From Phycisphaerae bacterium (GTDB lineage: Bacteria; Planctomycetota; Phycisphaerae; UBA1845; PWPN01): a stretch of DNA of 5,386 nt. The DNA lies in NCBI GenBank assembly GCA_003557125.1, contig PWPN01000229.1, positions 1-5,386 on the forward strand, written 5' to 3'. This document shows, one piece after another, positions 1 to 5,364 of the stretch. Each line of letters opens with the position of its first letter. The stretch's first letter is position 1. A model generated the notes under the pieces. That model saw nothing but the letters and a program-made list of their open reading frames with translations, ran no database searches and was not told the DNA's origin. Both the position numbers and the translations under genes were made by a program.

Positions 1-66
1 CCCCAGCATGCCGGCGAAAAACAACGTCAACATGAACAGGACGATCGCAGCGAAAATGACCGTCAT
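1..66 (-). CDS. rnfB: RnfB, N-terminal fragment (Rnf complex subunit B), runs off the left edge
   Basis: Twenty-two codons are visible, starting ATG at 66 and reading leftwards: MTVIFAAIVLF, then MLTLFFAGMLG. This is a single hydrophobic N-terminal membrane anchor ending in a small-residue Gly-rich turn, as in RnfB, which anchors its soluble Fe-S domains through one N-terminal helix. In the family this helix is followed by an Fe-S domain and ferredoxin-like 4Fe-4S clusters that take electrons from ferredoxin; none of that is in the window. A purine-rich ribosome-binding region (GGAGAAGGA, 71-79) precedes the start. The position directly after rnfA, as last gene of a C-D-G-E-A-B operon, is the main argument for the name. 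The fragment alone could be any membrane anchor. Confidence 0.78.
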   Translation of the reverse strand, partial: MTVIFAAIVLFMLTLFFAGMLG

Positions 67-162
67 CGTATCCTTCTCCGCGTGTCAGTTGAGGCAGCGT
101 TGGCCGCCTCGCCGTTTTCACGATCCATTATATAAAAACGCGCGCCCCTCAGGCAGGACACG
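67..162 (-). promoter_or_regulatory. rnfA-rnfB gap with a TATAAT-like box
   Basis: The 96-bp gap between the rnfA stop and the rnfB start is unusually long for this operon. It contains an AT-rich run, and on the minus strand TATAAT is read at 132-127, preceded by TTTTA. The best upstream -35-like match, TTGACG at 166-161, is 28 nt away, too far for a normal sigma70 promoter, and no better hexamer lies at 16-18 nt. It may be a weak internal promoter for rnfB or simply an AT-rich spacer. The rnfB ribosome-binding site (71-79) is at its downstream end. Confidence 0.2.
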
Positions 163-783
163 TCAACTTCCAATCCCCGCAAATCCCAGAAATGCCAGCG
201 CCAGGATGCCCGCTACGAGCAGGGTGATCGCAGGCCCCTGCAAACATTTTGGTACGTCACTGAAACGAATGTGTTCGCGGACGCCGGCCATGAGCGTGAT
301 CGCCAGCATGAACCCGATGCCGCCGCCGAAGGCGAAGACGGTCGCGTTGAGCAGGTTCTGGTATTCCGGTTTCATATCGATCAGAAGGCACGCTCCGAGG
401 ATCGCGCAGTTGGTCGTAATGAGCGGCAGAAACACGCCGAAGGCTGTGTACAGCGGCGGAAAGAACTTGCGTACGTACATCTCGACCAGCTGCACCATCG
501 AGGCGATGACCATGATGAAAGCGACGTATTTCAGGAAGAACAGCGCTTCGGGATCACCCAGGGCATTGCCGACCGGCACCAGGATCCCGTGAACGATGAG
601 CCAGGTGACGACCCCCGAGATCGTCATGACGAAGGTTACGTCGCAGCCCATCCCGAAGGCCATGTCGATTTTCCGGGACACTCCGAGAAACGGGCAGATC
701 CCCAGGAAGCCGGCCAATACGAGGTTGTTGACCAGCGCCACGGAAAGGAAGATCCCCATCAACGTACCGATTCCCAGAGTCAT
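163..783 (-). CDS. rnfA: RnfA, integral membrane subunit of the Rnf complex
   Basis: A 206-aa, very hydrophobic protein with about six membrane helices (roughly residues 9-29, 41-62, 82-102, 115-135, 148-168, 183-203). Family hallmarks can be read: NNLVLAGFLGICPFLGVS at 19-36 and LPLITTNCAILG at 119-130. C30 and C126 match the conserved cysteines that, with the equivalent pair in RnfE, bind the 2Fe-2S cluster inside the membrane of Rnf and Nqr complexes. RnfA and RnfE are homologous and sit in opposite orientations in the membrane. The start chosen is ATG at 783, which forms an ATGA overlap with the rnfE stop and has GGAAAGGGGG at 791-800. An upstream in-frame extension to 885 would lie within rnfE and has no family counterpart. 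Length is about normal for the family. C47 is an additional cysteine; I do not know of a role for it. Confidence 0.96.
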   Translation of the reverse strand: MTLGIGTLMGIFLSVALVNNLVLAGFLGICPFLGVSRKIDMAFGMGCDVTFVMTISGVVTWLIVHGILVPVGNALGDPEALFFLKYVAFIMVIASMVQLVEMYVRKFFPPLYTAFGVFLPLITTNCAILGACLLIDMKPEYQNLLNATVFAFGGGIGFMLAITLMAGVREHIRFSDVPKCLQGPAITLLVAGILALAFLGFAGIGS

Positions 784-1409
784 GCGGCACCCCCTTTCCG
801 ATCGCGTTGTCGCACGTAGTTGACGATCCCGATGATGACGCCGAGCGTCAGGAACGCCCCGGGCGGCAGGACCATGATGATCCACAGGTGCGGCTCGAAC
901 GCGGCCGGCGTCACGGGATAATTGAGCAGCGTGCCCGACCCGAGTATCTCGCGAATGACGCCCACGACGCTCAAGGCCAGTGTAAAGCCGACACCGATGC
1001 CGAATGCGTCGGCCAACGAGCGCTTCAGGCCGTTGCGGATCGCGACGACCTCGGCCCGGGAGATGATCATGCAGTTGACGATGATCAGCGGCACGAAGGG
1101 CCCGAGCTTTCGGCTGACGTCAAACAGGTGCGCCCGCAGGAACAGGTCGGCGATCGTCACGAACGTGGAGATCGTCAGCGTGAAGATGAGGATCCGCACG
1201 TGCGGTTTGATCTGGTGCCGCAGGAGGCTGGTCACCAGGTTCGACATGACGACGACGAACGTGGCGGCGCCGCCCATGACGATCGCATTTTCCAGCGTGT
1301 TGGAGACCGCCAGCGCCGGGCACATGCCGAGCAACTGGACGAGGACCGGGTTGTTGTCGACAACCCCTTCCCTGAACTGCGTAAAATCAGAGACTTTTCC
1401 ATCGGCCAT
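780..1409 (-). CDS. rnfE: RnfE, integral membrane subunit of the Rnf complex
   Basis: A 209-aa membrane protein, homologous to RnfA and to NqrD. After a short polar N-terminus come family motifs: NNPVLVQLLGMCPALAVS at 19-36, the stretch STFVTIADL at 81-89, and PLIIVNCMIISRAE at 107-120. C30 and C113 are the expected ligands of the 2Fe-2S cluster shared with RnfA at the centre of the membrane. A C-terminal GIGVGFTLAL (137-146) and IREILGSG (152-159) also fit the family. Six helices are expected. The ATG at 1409 has GGGAG at 1419-1423 with 9 nt spacing. The 3' end overlaps rnfA by 4 nt (ATGA), so translation of the two partner subunits is probably coupled. The cytoplasmic tail ends in basic residues (RQRDRKGGAA), and nothing is missing. 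Confidence 0.96.
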   Translation of the reverse strand: MADGKVSDFTQFREGVVDNNPVLVQLLGMCPALAVSNTLENAIVMGGAATFVVVMSNLVTSLLRHQIKPHVRILIFTLTISTFVTIADLFLRAHLFDVSRKLGPFVPLIIVNCMIISRAEVVAIRNGLKRSLADAFGIGVGFTLALSVVGVIREILGSGTLLNYPVTPAAFEPHLWIIMVLPPGAFLTLGVIIGIVNYVRQRDRKGGAA

Positions 1410-1484
1410 GAATCACTACTCCCGCTTGCCGGTTCATCAGCCTAACGCCGCGCCCCACTGCTGGCCGCCTCGCCATACGCTTCG

Positions 1485-1518
1485 CCAGTCGCCCCGGACT
1501 CCCAGTCGCCCCGGACCC
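1485..1518. repeat. 17-bp tandem duplication directly after the rnfG stop
   Basis: Two adjacent 17-bp units (1485-1501 and 1502-1518) read CCAGTCGCCCCGGAC followed by TC or CC, so they differ at one base. The second unit abuts the rnfG stop codon (1519-1521). The repeat lies in the 109-bp rnfG-rnfE gap; the remainder of the gap shows only the rnfE ribosome-binding site (1419-1423). It is probably a replication-slippage duplication in non-coding DNA. Confidence 0.8.
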
Positions 1519-2076
1519 TCAGGGTGCTTCGAGCTTCGGTCGGACCGTATCGAGGATCGCATTGACAATGTCGGCTGTGTAGACGCTCGAGAGCGTCGCG
1601 CCGGTAATCGCCTGGACCTTGTTGTCGTCGCGGTCGGGCGCGGCCATCGTGATATCGACGCGCCGCTCGGCGTCGAGCCCTTCGAACTGGCCGATCCAGG
1701 CCGCATCCTCGATCTTGTTGCCCAGGCCGGGCGTTTCCACGTTGCTGGTCACCTTGACGCCGGTGATTCGCGTCTTGTCGACATCGAGACCGACCACGAG
1801 CGTGATCCGGTCGACAAAGCCCGTGCCCGACCCCTCGATCACCCAGCCGAGGAGTCGGCCTTGGTCGTCAAAGCCTTCGTAGACCTGGTACCCCTCGACC
1901 TCGCGCTGCTCGGTGGTGGCTACGCCGGGCAAGACCTCGGCGATCGCCTGGCGGGTCGCCTCCCTTTGATTCTCATGGATGCGTCCCTGGAGAGCAGCCT
2001 GCGTGCCGGCCAGCAACAGCGCAAAGCCGATCCCCATCACCAGCACGAGCCACGATTCCTCGACGAATTTTTTCAC
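1519..2076 (-). CDS. rnfG: RnfG, membrane-anchored subunit with covalent FMN
   Basis: A 185-aa protein with one N-terminal membrane helix (about residues 9-28) and an FMN-binding domain on the outer face. The flavinylation motif TGAT is at 158-161, so T161 is the predicted acceptor of FMN through a phosphoester bond, made by the flavin transferase ApbE (not in this window). ETPGLGNKI at 114-122 is the other strongly conserved RnfG/NqrC motif. The start is GTG at 2076 (VKKFVEESW), chosen because the anchor begins right after it and because AGAGGT (2083-2088) stands 6 nt upstream. The open frame extends to 2346, but the extra 90 codons are Arg/His-rich and overlap rnfD, typical of a shadow frame. 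RnfG passes electrons between RnfD and the membrane Fe-S centre in the Rnf chain. Length is slightly short but has every key motif. Confidence 0.95.
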   Translation of the reverse strand: MKKFVEESWLVLVMGIGFALLLAGTQAALQGRIHENQREATRQAIAEVLPGVATTEQREVEGYQVYEGFDDQGRLLGWVIEGSGTGFVDRITLVVGLDVDKTRITGVKVTSNVETPGLGNKIEDAAWIGQFEGLDAERRVDITMAAPDRDDNKVQAITGATLSSVYTADIVNAILDTVRPKLEAP

Positions 2077-2082
2077 CGTTGC

Positions 2083-2088
2083 ACCTCT
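2083..2088 (-). promoter_or_regulatory. Ribosome-binding site that fixes the GTG start of rnfG
   Basis: On the minus strand AGAGGT stands 6 nt before GTG at 2076-2074. No ATG occurs near the expected N-terminus, so this site is what supports the non-ATG start. Confidence 0.65.
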
Positions 2089-2144
2089 CGCTCGATCCGT
2101 CCGCACACGATCCCAGTTCGACCGCCTCTGTCTCCCGATCGCCT

Positions 2145-2161
2145 GCCGGACATGCTCCGGC
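2145..2161 (-). other. Small perfect hairpin in the rnfD-rnfG gap
   Basis: In the 104-bp gap between rnfD and rnfG the transcript can form GCCGGA-GCATG-TCCGGC, a 6-bp GC-rich stem with a 5-nt loop. No U-run follows, so it is not an intrinsic terminator. It could modestly stabilise or punctuate the mRNA, or be a chance match in GC-rich DNA. Confidence 0.35.
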
Positions 2162-2180
2162 CACCCGACCGACCGCCGGA

Positions 2181-3209
2181 TCAGTTCGTGACCACGTGGC
2201 CGCCGAACGGCGTCGGCACGGTGACGCGCTCGATGAGCGGCGTCATGGCATTCATGATCAGGATCGCGAACATGAACCCTTCCGGGTACGCGCCGAACAG
2301 GCGGATGACCATGACGAGCCCGCCTACGCCGAACCCGAAAATCCACCGTCCTGCCGGCGTGATCGGTGCGCCGACATAGTCGGTCGCAATGAAAAACGCC
2401 CCGAACATCATCGCCCCGGCAAACAGATGAAAACCGGGACCCTCGTACGTCTGCGGAGCCGCCCAGTGGGCGATGAACGCGACGATCATGGCCCCTGCCA
2501 GCGTGCCGACGACCGGCCGCCAGTCGGCTACGCCCCGCAGGACGAGGTAGAGCCCGCCCAACAAGGCGGCCAAAGCGCTCGTCTCGCCGAGACTGCCGCC
2601 GACTTGCCCGACGAACATCGCCGCCAGGCCCGGCATGCGGTCCACCGCCGCCTGAAGCGGAGTCGCCATCGTTACGCCGTCCACTGCTGCCAACGCCATC
2701 CCCTCAAAAACGATGGCCGGCTCGCTCCATACGCCCATCGCAGCCGGAAAACAGACCATCAAAAAGGCCCGGCCGACCATCGCGGGGTTGAACAGGTTAT
2801 GGCCCAGGCCTCCGAAAATGGCCTTGGCCAGTGAGATTGCGACCGCCCCGCCGATGACAGCCATGTAGAAGTTCAAAGCGGGCGGAAGCGAAAACGCAAG
2901 GATCATCCCGGTCACGACAGCCGATCCGTCACCCAGCGACGCCTGGCTTCGCCCTCGGATGGCGTTGGCGATCGCCTCGGCCACCAGGCAGCCAGCCACC
3001 GTGAACACCGTCAGGAGAATCGCGCGGAATCCATAGAAAACCGTGCTCGCGATAAGCAACGGCATCAGGGCCGCGACCACCTGGAACATGATCCAACGCG
3101 TCGATCGGCCGGCGGCCAGATGCGGTGCGGCACTGACGAACAATTCCTGCGTCTTGACGACGTCGGGCGCGGCACCGCCGGGTCCCGTACCTGCTGGGGC
3201 TTCACTCAT
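2181..3209 (-). CDS. rnfD: RnfD, integral membrane subunit with covalent FMN
   Basis: A 342-aa membrane protein of the NqrB/RnfD family with about ten expected helices. After a Gly/Pro/Ala-rich 24-residue N-terminus comes VSAAPHLA (25-32), matching the family's SPSPH-like entry. GGLGHNLFNPAMVGRAFL (133-150) is a hallmark block. VDGVTMATPL (176-185) is the flavinylation site, with T183 as predicted FMN acceptor; the variant TMAT replaces the SGAT of Vibrio proteins. GSLGETSALAALLGG (205-219) and a C-terminal block with FGAYPEGFMFA (305-315) and IMNAMTPLIER (318-328) complete the match. The ATG at 3209 has AAGGAGT (3220-3226) with 10 nt spacing. It follows rnfC after 46 bp. In the complex it forms, with RnfG, the flavin-carrying membrane part of the electron path and is thought to take part in Na+ or H+ translocation. 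Which ion cannot be judged from this sequence. Confidence 0.97.
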   Translation of the reverse strand: MSEAPAGTGPGGAAPDVVKTQELFVSAAPHLAAGRSTRWIMFQVVAALMPLLIASTVFYGFRAILLTVFTVAGCLVAEAIANAIRGRSQASLGDGSAVVTGMILAFSLPPALNFYMAVIGGAVAISLAKAIFGGLGHNLFNPAMVGRAFLMVCFPAAMGVWSEPAIVFEGMALAAVDGVTMATPLQAAVDRMPGLAAMFVGQVGGSLGETSALAALLGGLYLVLRGVADWRPVVGTLAGAMIVAFIAHWAAPQTYEGPGFHLFAGAMMFGAFFIATDYVGAPITPAGRWIFGFGVGGLVMVIRLFGAYPEGFMFAILIMNAMTPLIERVTVPTPFGGHVVTN

Positions 3210-3255
3210 CGGAAACTCTACTCCTTGATCTCTCGCTCGACCGCACGCGCACGGC

Positions 3256-4644
3256 TCACTTGTTCTGGGCAGCCATCATCCGCGCCTGGTTTTTGCCCGC
3301 CCGGATGTACTGGGCCAACGGAATCTGGGCGGGACACACGTACGAACAGCAGCCGCACTCGCAACAGGCATTCATGTCGAACCTGGCAGCCAGATCCCAG
3401 TCGCGAAACTTGACGGCATGGGCAATGGACGTCGGCGAAAGGTGGAGCGGGCAATTGTCCACGCATCGCGAACAGCGAATGCACGGGGACTCCTGCCATC
3501 GCGCCGTTTCCGCCTCGGTCATTACCGTGATGCCGCCGATCCCCTTGACGACGGGCACGTCGAGATTCGGTATCGTCGGCCCCATCATCGGCCCGCCGCC
3601 GAGCACCTTGACCGCTTCGTCCGTCAGTCCGCCCCCGGCCTTTTCGAGCAGTTCGCCCAGACGCGTCCCCAACGGCACGAGCCAGTTGCCCGGCCGAGCG
3701 ATGCCCCCGCCCGTCAACGTCACCACGCGATGCGTCAGCGGGGCATCCAGGACGATCGCGCGGGCGATGCTGTGGGCCGTCCCGCAGTTGACCATGACCA
3801 CGCCCACGTCCAGCGGCAGGCCGCGGGGCGCACTCGGGATCGTTCGACCGAGAACGGCCGGCACGAGCTGCCGTTCTCCGCCCATCGGATACTTCGTCGC
3901 ACAGACAGCCACCTCGACGCCGGGTCGACCCTCGGCTGCCTTTCGGATCGCTTCGATGGCGTCGGGCTTGTTGGCCTCGATGGCGATGATGACGCGGCTC
4001 GCTCCGCATGCATGGGCCGCGAGCTGCCCGCCGATCACGACGGCCAAAGGCGACTCGAGCATGAGACGGTGGTCCGAGGTCAGGTAGGGCTCGCACTCGC
4101 ATCCGTTGACGATGAGCGTGTCGATCGGTTTTTCCGGGTTGCGTTTCAACTTGATGTGCGTCGGGAACGTCGCGCCGCCGAGGCCCACGACGCCGCACGC
4201 GCGGATCTTCTGACAGATCTCATCGGGATCGACGCTCGTCGGCTCGAATTTCTCGTAATCGCCGCCCAGGAACCGGGCCAGGAAATCGGGAGGCAGGACT
4301 TCGCCCTCGGTCGCCGGTGTAATCGGGATGGCCGGCACGCGGCGACCGCTCGGCAGAAGCGCCATCGATCCCATGGCTGTGGTGCCTGCGATCGGAGCGT
4401 GAATCGGGGCAGCCATCGGCGTGGCAGCGTCGGCGATCAGCTCGCCGTAGGCCACCTGTTGGCGCGGCTTGACGATCGGCTCGCACGGCGCACCGATATG
4501 CTGCACGAACGGAATGAGCAATTGCTCCGTCGGAAGGAACATCTGGATCGGGGCGGCCTCGGCGTATTTCTTGCGATGAGGCGGGTGAACCCCGCGCGGA
4601 AAACTTTTCAAACCTCGCAGGCTGTCCAGCAGCGAAGATATCAT
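3256..4644 (-). CDS. rnfC: RnfC, peripheral NADH/FMN and 4Fe-4S subunit
   Basis: A 462-aa soluble subunit that exchanges electrons with NAD(H). The N-terminal RnfC domain begins with RGVHPPHRK (17-25). A NuoF-like Gly-rich nucleotide/FMN segment, GVVGLGGATFPTHIK, is at 151-165, followed by NGCECEPYLTSDHRLM (180-195). An SLBB-type region with TLTGGGIARPGNW lies around 309-321. Two 4Fe-4S clusters are supported by C388-x2-C391-x2-C394-x3-C398-P and C427-x2-C430-x2-C433-x3-C437-P. C428 and C432 are extra cysteines in the second motif. The protein is of the short, clostridial type, without the long repetitive C-terminal extension of enterobacterial RsxC. The ATG at 4644 gives an ATGA overlap with the preceding gene and has TGGAGA (4651-4656) 6 nt upstream. 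The open frame continues to 4953, but that extension would overlap the small membrane gene and is Arg-rich shadow sequence. Confidence 0.97.
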   Translation of the reverse strand: MISSLLDSLRGLKSFPRGVHPPHRKKYAEAAPIQMFLPTEQLLIPFVQHIGAPCEPIVKPRQQVAYGELIADAATPMAAPIHAPIAGTTAMGSMALLPSGRRVPAIPITPATEGEVLPPDFLARFLGGDYEKFEPTSVDPDEICQKIRACGVVGLGGATFPTHIKLKRNPEKPIDTLIVNGCECEPYLTSDHRLMLESPLAVVIGGQLAAHACGASRVIIAIEANKPDAIEAIRKAAEGRPGVEVAVCATKYPMGGERQLVPAVLGRTIPSAPRGLPLDVGVVMVNCGTAHSIARAIVLDAPLTHRVVTLTGGGIARPGNWLVPLGTRLGELLEKAGGGLTDEAVKVLGGGPMMGPTIPNLDVPVVKGIGGITVMTEAETARWQESPCIRCSRCVDNCPLHLSPTSIAHAVKFRDWDLAARFDMNACCECGCCSYVCPAQIPLAQYIRAGKNQARMMAAQNK

Positions 4645-4997
4645 GAATGATCTCCAACCGAACACGATTTGCGGCGACGGTACAGACGCCACGCGATAAG
4701 CCCCCGGGCGGCCACGATACCCACAGCCGACCCGGCCAGCAGGCCCAAACCCTGGTACCCGCTCACGGGCATCCCGGCCGAGACATCCCATGCTCTGCCG
4801 GCAAGGGCAGCGCCCGCAATGCCCGCACACAGGGGAATCAGGAAGACCACGATCGTGGAGACGGCCAACCCCCCGCCGTAGCTGTCCGGCCCGAGATCGA
4901 CGTCCTGGGGGTTTTCTGCGCCGGCCATGGGGCAGGCATGATGCATGTGGCAATGCCCGCAGCCCCAGATCGGTTTGTCAACTGATGCGTCAGCCAT
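4641..4997 (-). CDS. Small two-helix membrane protein with a Cys/His motif, RseC-like
   Basis: A 118-aa protein at the head of the Rnf operon. Near the N-terminus it has WGCGHCHMHHACPM (11-24), a Cys13-x2-Cys16-x5-Cys22 motif interleaved with four histidines that looks able to bind a metal or an Fe-S cluster. Two hydrophobic helices follow (about 44-66 and 82-102), then a basic tail, WRLYRRRKS (103-111). RseC/MucC-family proteins (SoxR-reducing system in E. coli, where RseC works with the Rnf-like Rsx complex) have the same C-x2-C-x5-C pattern and the same two-helix end, but normally with an N-terminal domain of several dozen residues before the cysteines; here only 12 residues precede them. 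The start is ATG at 4997, with no clear Shine-Dalgarno site. A GTG at 5192 would extend it by 65 residues of unfamiliar sequence. Its ATGA overlap with rnfC implies coupled synthesis. Family assignment is by motif and context only. Confidence 0.72.
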   Translation of the reverse strand: MADASVDKPIWGCGHCHMHHACPMAGAENPQDVDLGPDSYGGGLAVSTIVVFLIPLCAGIAGAALAGRAWDVSAGMPVSGYQGLGLLAGSAVGIVAARGLIAWRLYRRRKSCSVGDHS

Positions 4998-5116
4998 CAC
5001 GTATGCCGGTCCGGATCCGTCGCAAATACAAAAATACCGTGGAGGAGCTCTTGGCCCGCACTCAGGCGTTGCCCTTCGGTCGACGATCCCGAGGGCAGGA
5101 AACTGGGTTGCTTCAT
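4997..5116 (-). CDS. Possible 39-aa leader ORF, coupled to the RseC-like gene
   Basis: Reading left from ATG at 5116 gives MKQPSFLPSG... ending ...DPDRHT, with the stop TGA at 4999-4997 sharing its A with the ATG of the next gene. That arrangement would suit translational coupling and could explain why the next gene lacks a clear ribosome-binding site. Against it: there is no Shine-Dalgarno site before 5116, no recognisable domain or membrane segment, and the frame runs through a strong RNA hairpin (5070-5097). I do not recognise the peptide. It may be chance. Confidence 0.18.
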   Translation of the reverse strand: MKQPSFLPSGSSTEGQRLSAGQELLHGIFVFATDPDRHT

Positions 5117-5200
5117 GTAAGCCCGAGGCTGGTGGGAGTCGGTCCACCTTCAGATTCAGCAGTGACCGGTCGCCCGAAGAGCTACCGGACACCGCTTACC
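4998..5200 (-). promoter_or_regulatory. Long structured 5' leader of the rnf operon
   Basis: About 195 nt separate the likely transcription start (near 5194) from the first confident start codon. The RNA would open with a hairpin at 5191-5162 (GTG-U-CCGGU paired with ACCGG-U-CAC, a single U-U mismatch). A second hairpin, GGUGG/CCACC, lies at about 5130-5147. A third has the 9-bp stem UGCCCUCGG/CCGAAGGGCA with one bulged A at 5097-5070. A U-rich stretch follows (about 5035-5020), and ACCGG recurs at 5012-5008 just before the start codon, where it could compete for the 5' CCGGU. I could not match this to a riboswitch whose core I know. No intrinsic terminator is evident. It could be a riboswitch-like or protein-bound leader, or an unregulated 5' UTR. 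Confidence 0.35.
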
Positions 5201-5228
5201 ATCATATCAGCTTTGGCTGGAATGCCAA
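5201..5228 (-). promoter_or_regulatory. Sigma70-type promoter for the rnf operon
   Basis: On the minus strand TTGGCA (5228-5223) and TATGAT (5206-5201) are separated by 16 nt. Each hexamer matches the consensus at five of six positions, and a TG one base before the -10 box makes it an extended -10. Transcription would start near 5194-5193 and run into the leader and the rnf genes. It is the best promoter match I found upstream of the operon. A TTGGC-N6-GCCAA dyad overlaps its -35 box and spacer. Confidence 0.55.
5213..5228. promoter_or_regulatory. Candidate operator: TTGGC-N6-GCCAA dyad over the -35 box
   Basis: A perfect 5-bp inverted repeat, TTGGC and GCCAA separated by TGGAAT, overlaps the -35 hexamer and half the spacer of the rnf promoter. 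A dimeric repressor bound here would block RNA polymerase. The arms are short, so chance cannot be excluded, and I cannot assign a regulator. Confidence 0.3.
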
Positions 5229-5293
5229 GTCGGCACACATGCAGCCGAGAGAAGCAGAGTTCTGTGGCCGTCTGATCCGAGATAGGGATGAAA

Positions 5294-5364
5294 GCCCGCT
5301 GCTCCAGGTTAGTCTATTAACGTCGCTTATTAGACTGACCTAGCGAACACAAGGAGCAACGGGC
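5294..5364 (+). promoter_or_regulatory. Long imperfect hairpin that buries the ribosome-binding site of the rightmost gene
   Basis: The outer arms GCCCGCTGCTCC (5294-5305) and GGAGCAACGGGC (5353-5364) pair at 11 of 12 positions. The inner arms GGTTAGTCTATTAA (5307-5320) and TTATTAGACTGACC (5327-5340) pair at 12 positions plus one G-U, with a single T-T mismatch, closing on a 6-nt loop (5321-5326). The structure is asymmetric: A5306 on the left, 12 nt (5341-5352) bulged on the right. The Shine-Dalgarno sequence AAGGAG (5351-5356) lies largely in the outer stem, which ends at the base before the ATG. In RNA this would hold back translation. As DNA it resembles the end of a mobile element. The pairing is plain; the role is inferred. 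Confidence 0.65.

Noticed and set aside
2077..2346. N-terminal extension of RnfG by 90 residues
   Set aside because: It overlaps rnfD and is Arg/His-rich. The membrane anchor and ribosome-binding site place the start at GTG 2076.
922..2379. Long open frame on the plus strand (485 codons) across rnfE, rnfG and part of rnfD
   Set aside because: It lies opposite confidently identified genes, crosses several of their boundaries, is rich in Arg, Pro and Ser and resembles no family. Such mirror frames are common in GC-rich DNA.
4645..4953. N-terminal extension of RnfC by 103 residues
   Set aside because: It would overlap the small membrane gene almost entirely and has Arg-rich shadow composition, while ATG at 4644 has a ribosome-binding site and an ATGA junction.
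4998..5192. Extension of the RseC-like protein to GTG at 5192, supplying the missing N-terminal domain
   Set aside because: The 65 added residues do not look like an RseC N-terminal domain, and the predicted transcript begins at about 5194, leaving no room for a ribosome-binding site.
4998..5200. Known riboswitch or RNA (cobalamin, TPP, c-di-GMP, SRP RNA, tRNA)
   Set aside because: None of the core sequences I know for these was found on either strand. No tRNA T-arm motif was found either.
5294..5364. Integron attC site or intrinsic terminator
   Set aside because: The inverted arms resemble an attC fold, but the expected GTTRRRY/RYYYAAC core boxes at the outer ends are absent. No U-run follows the stem, and a start codon comes directly after it, so a terminator is unlikely.
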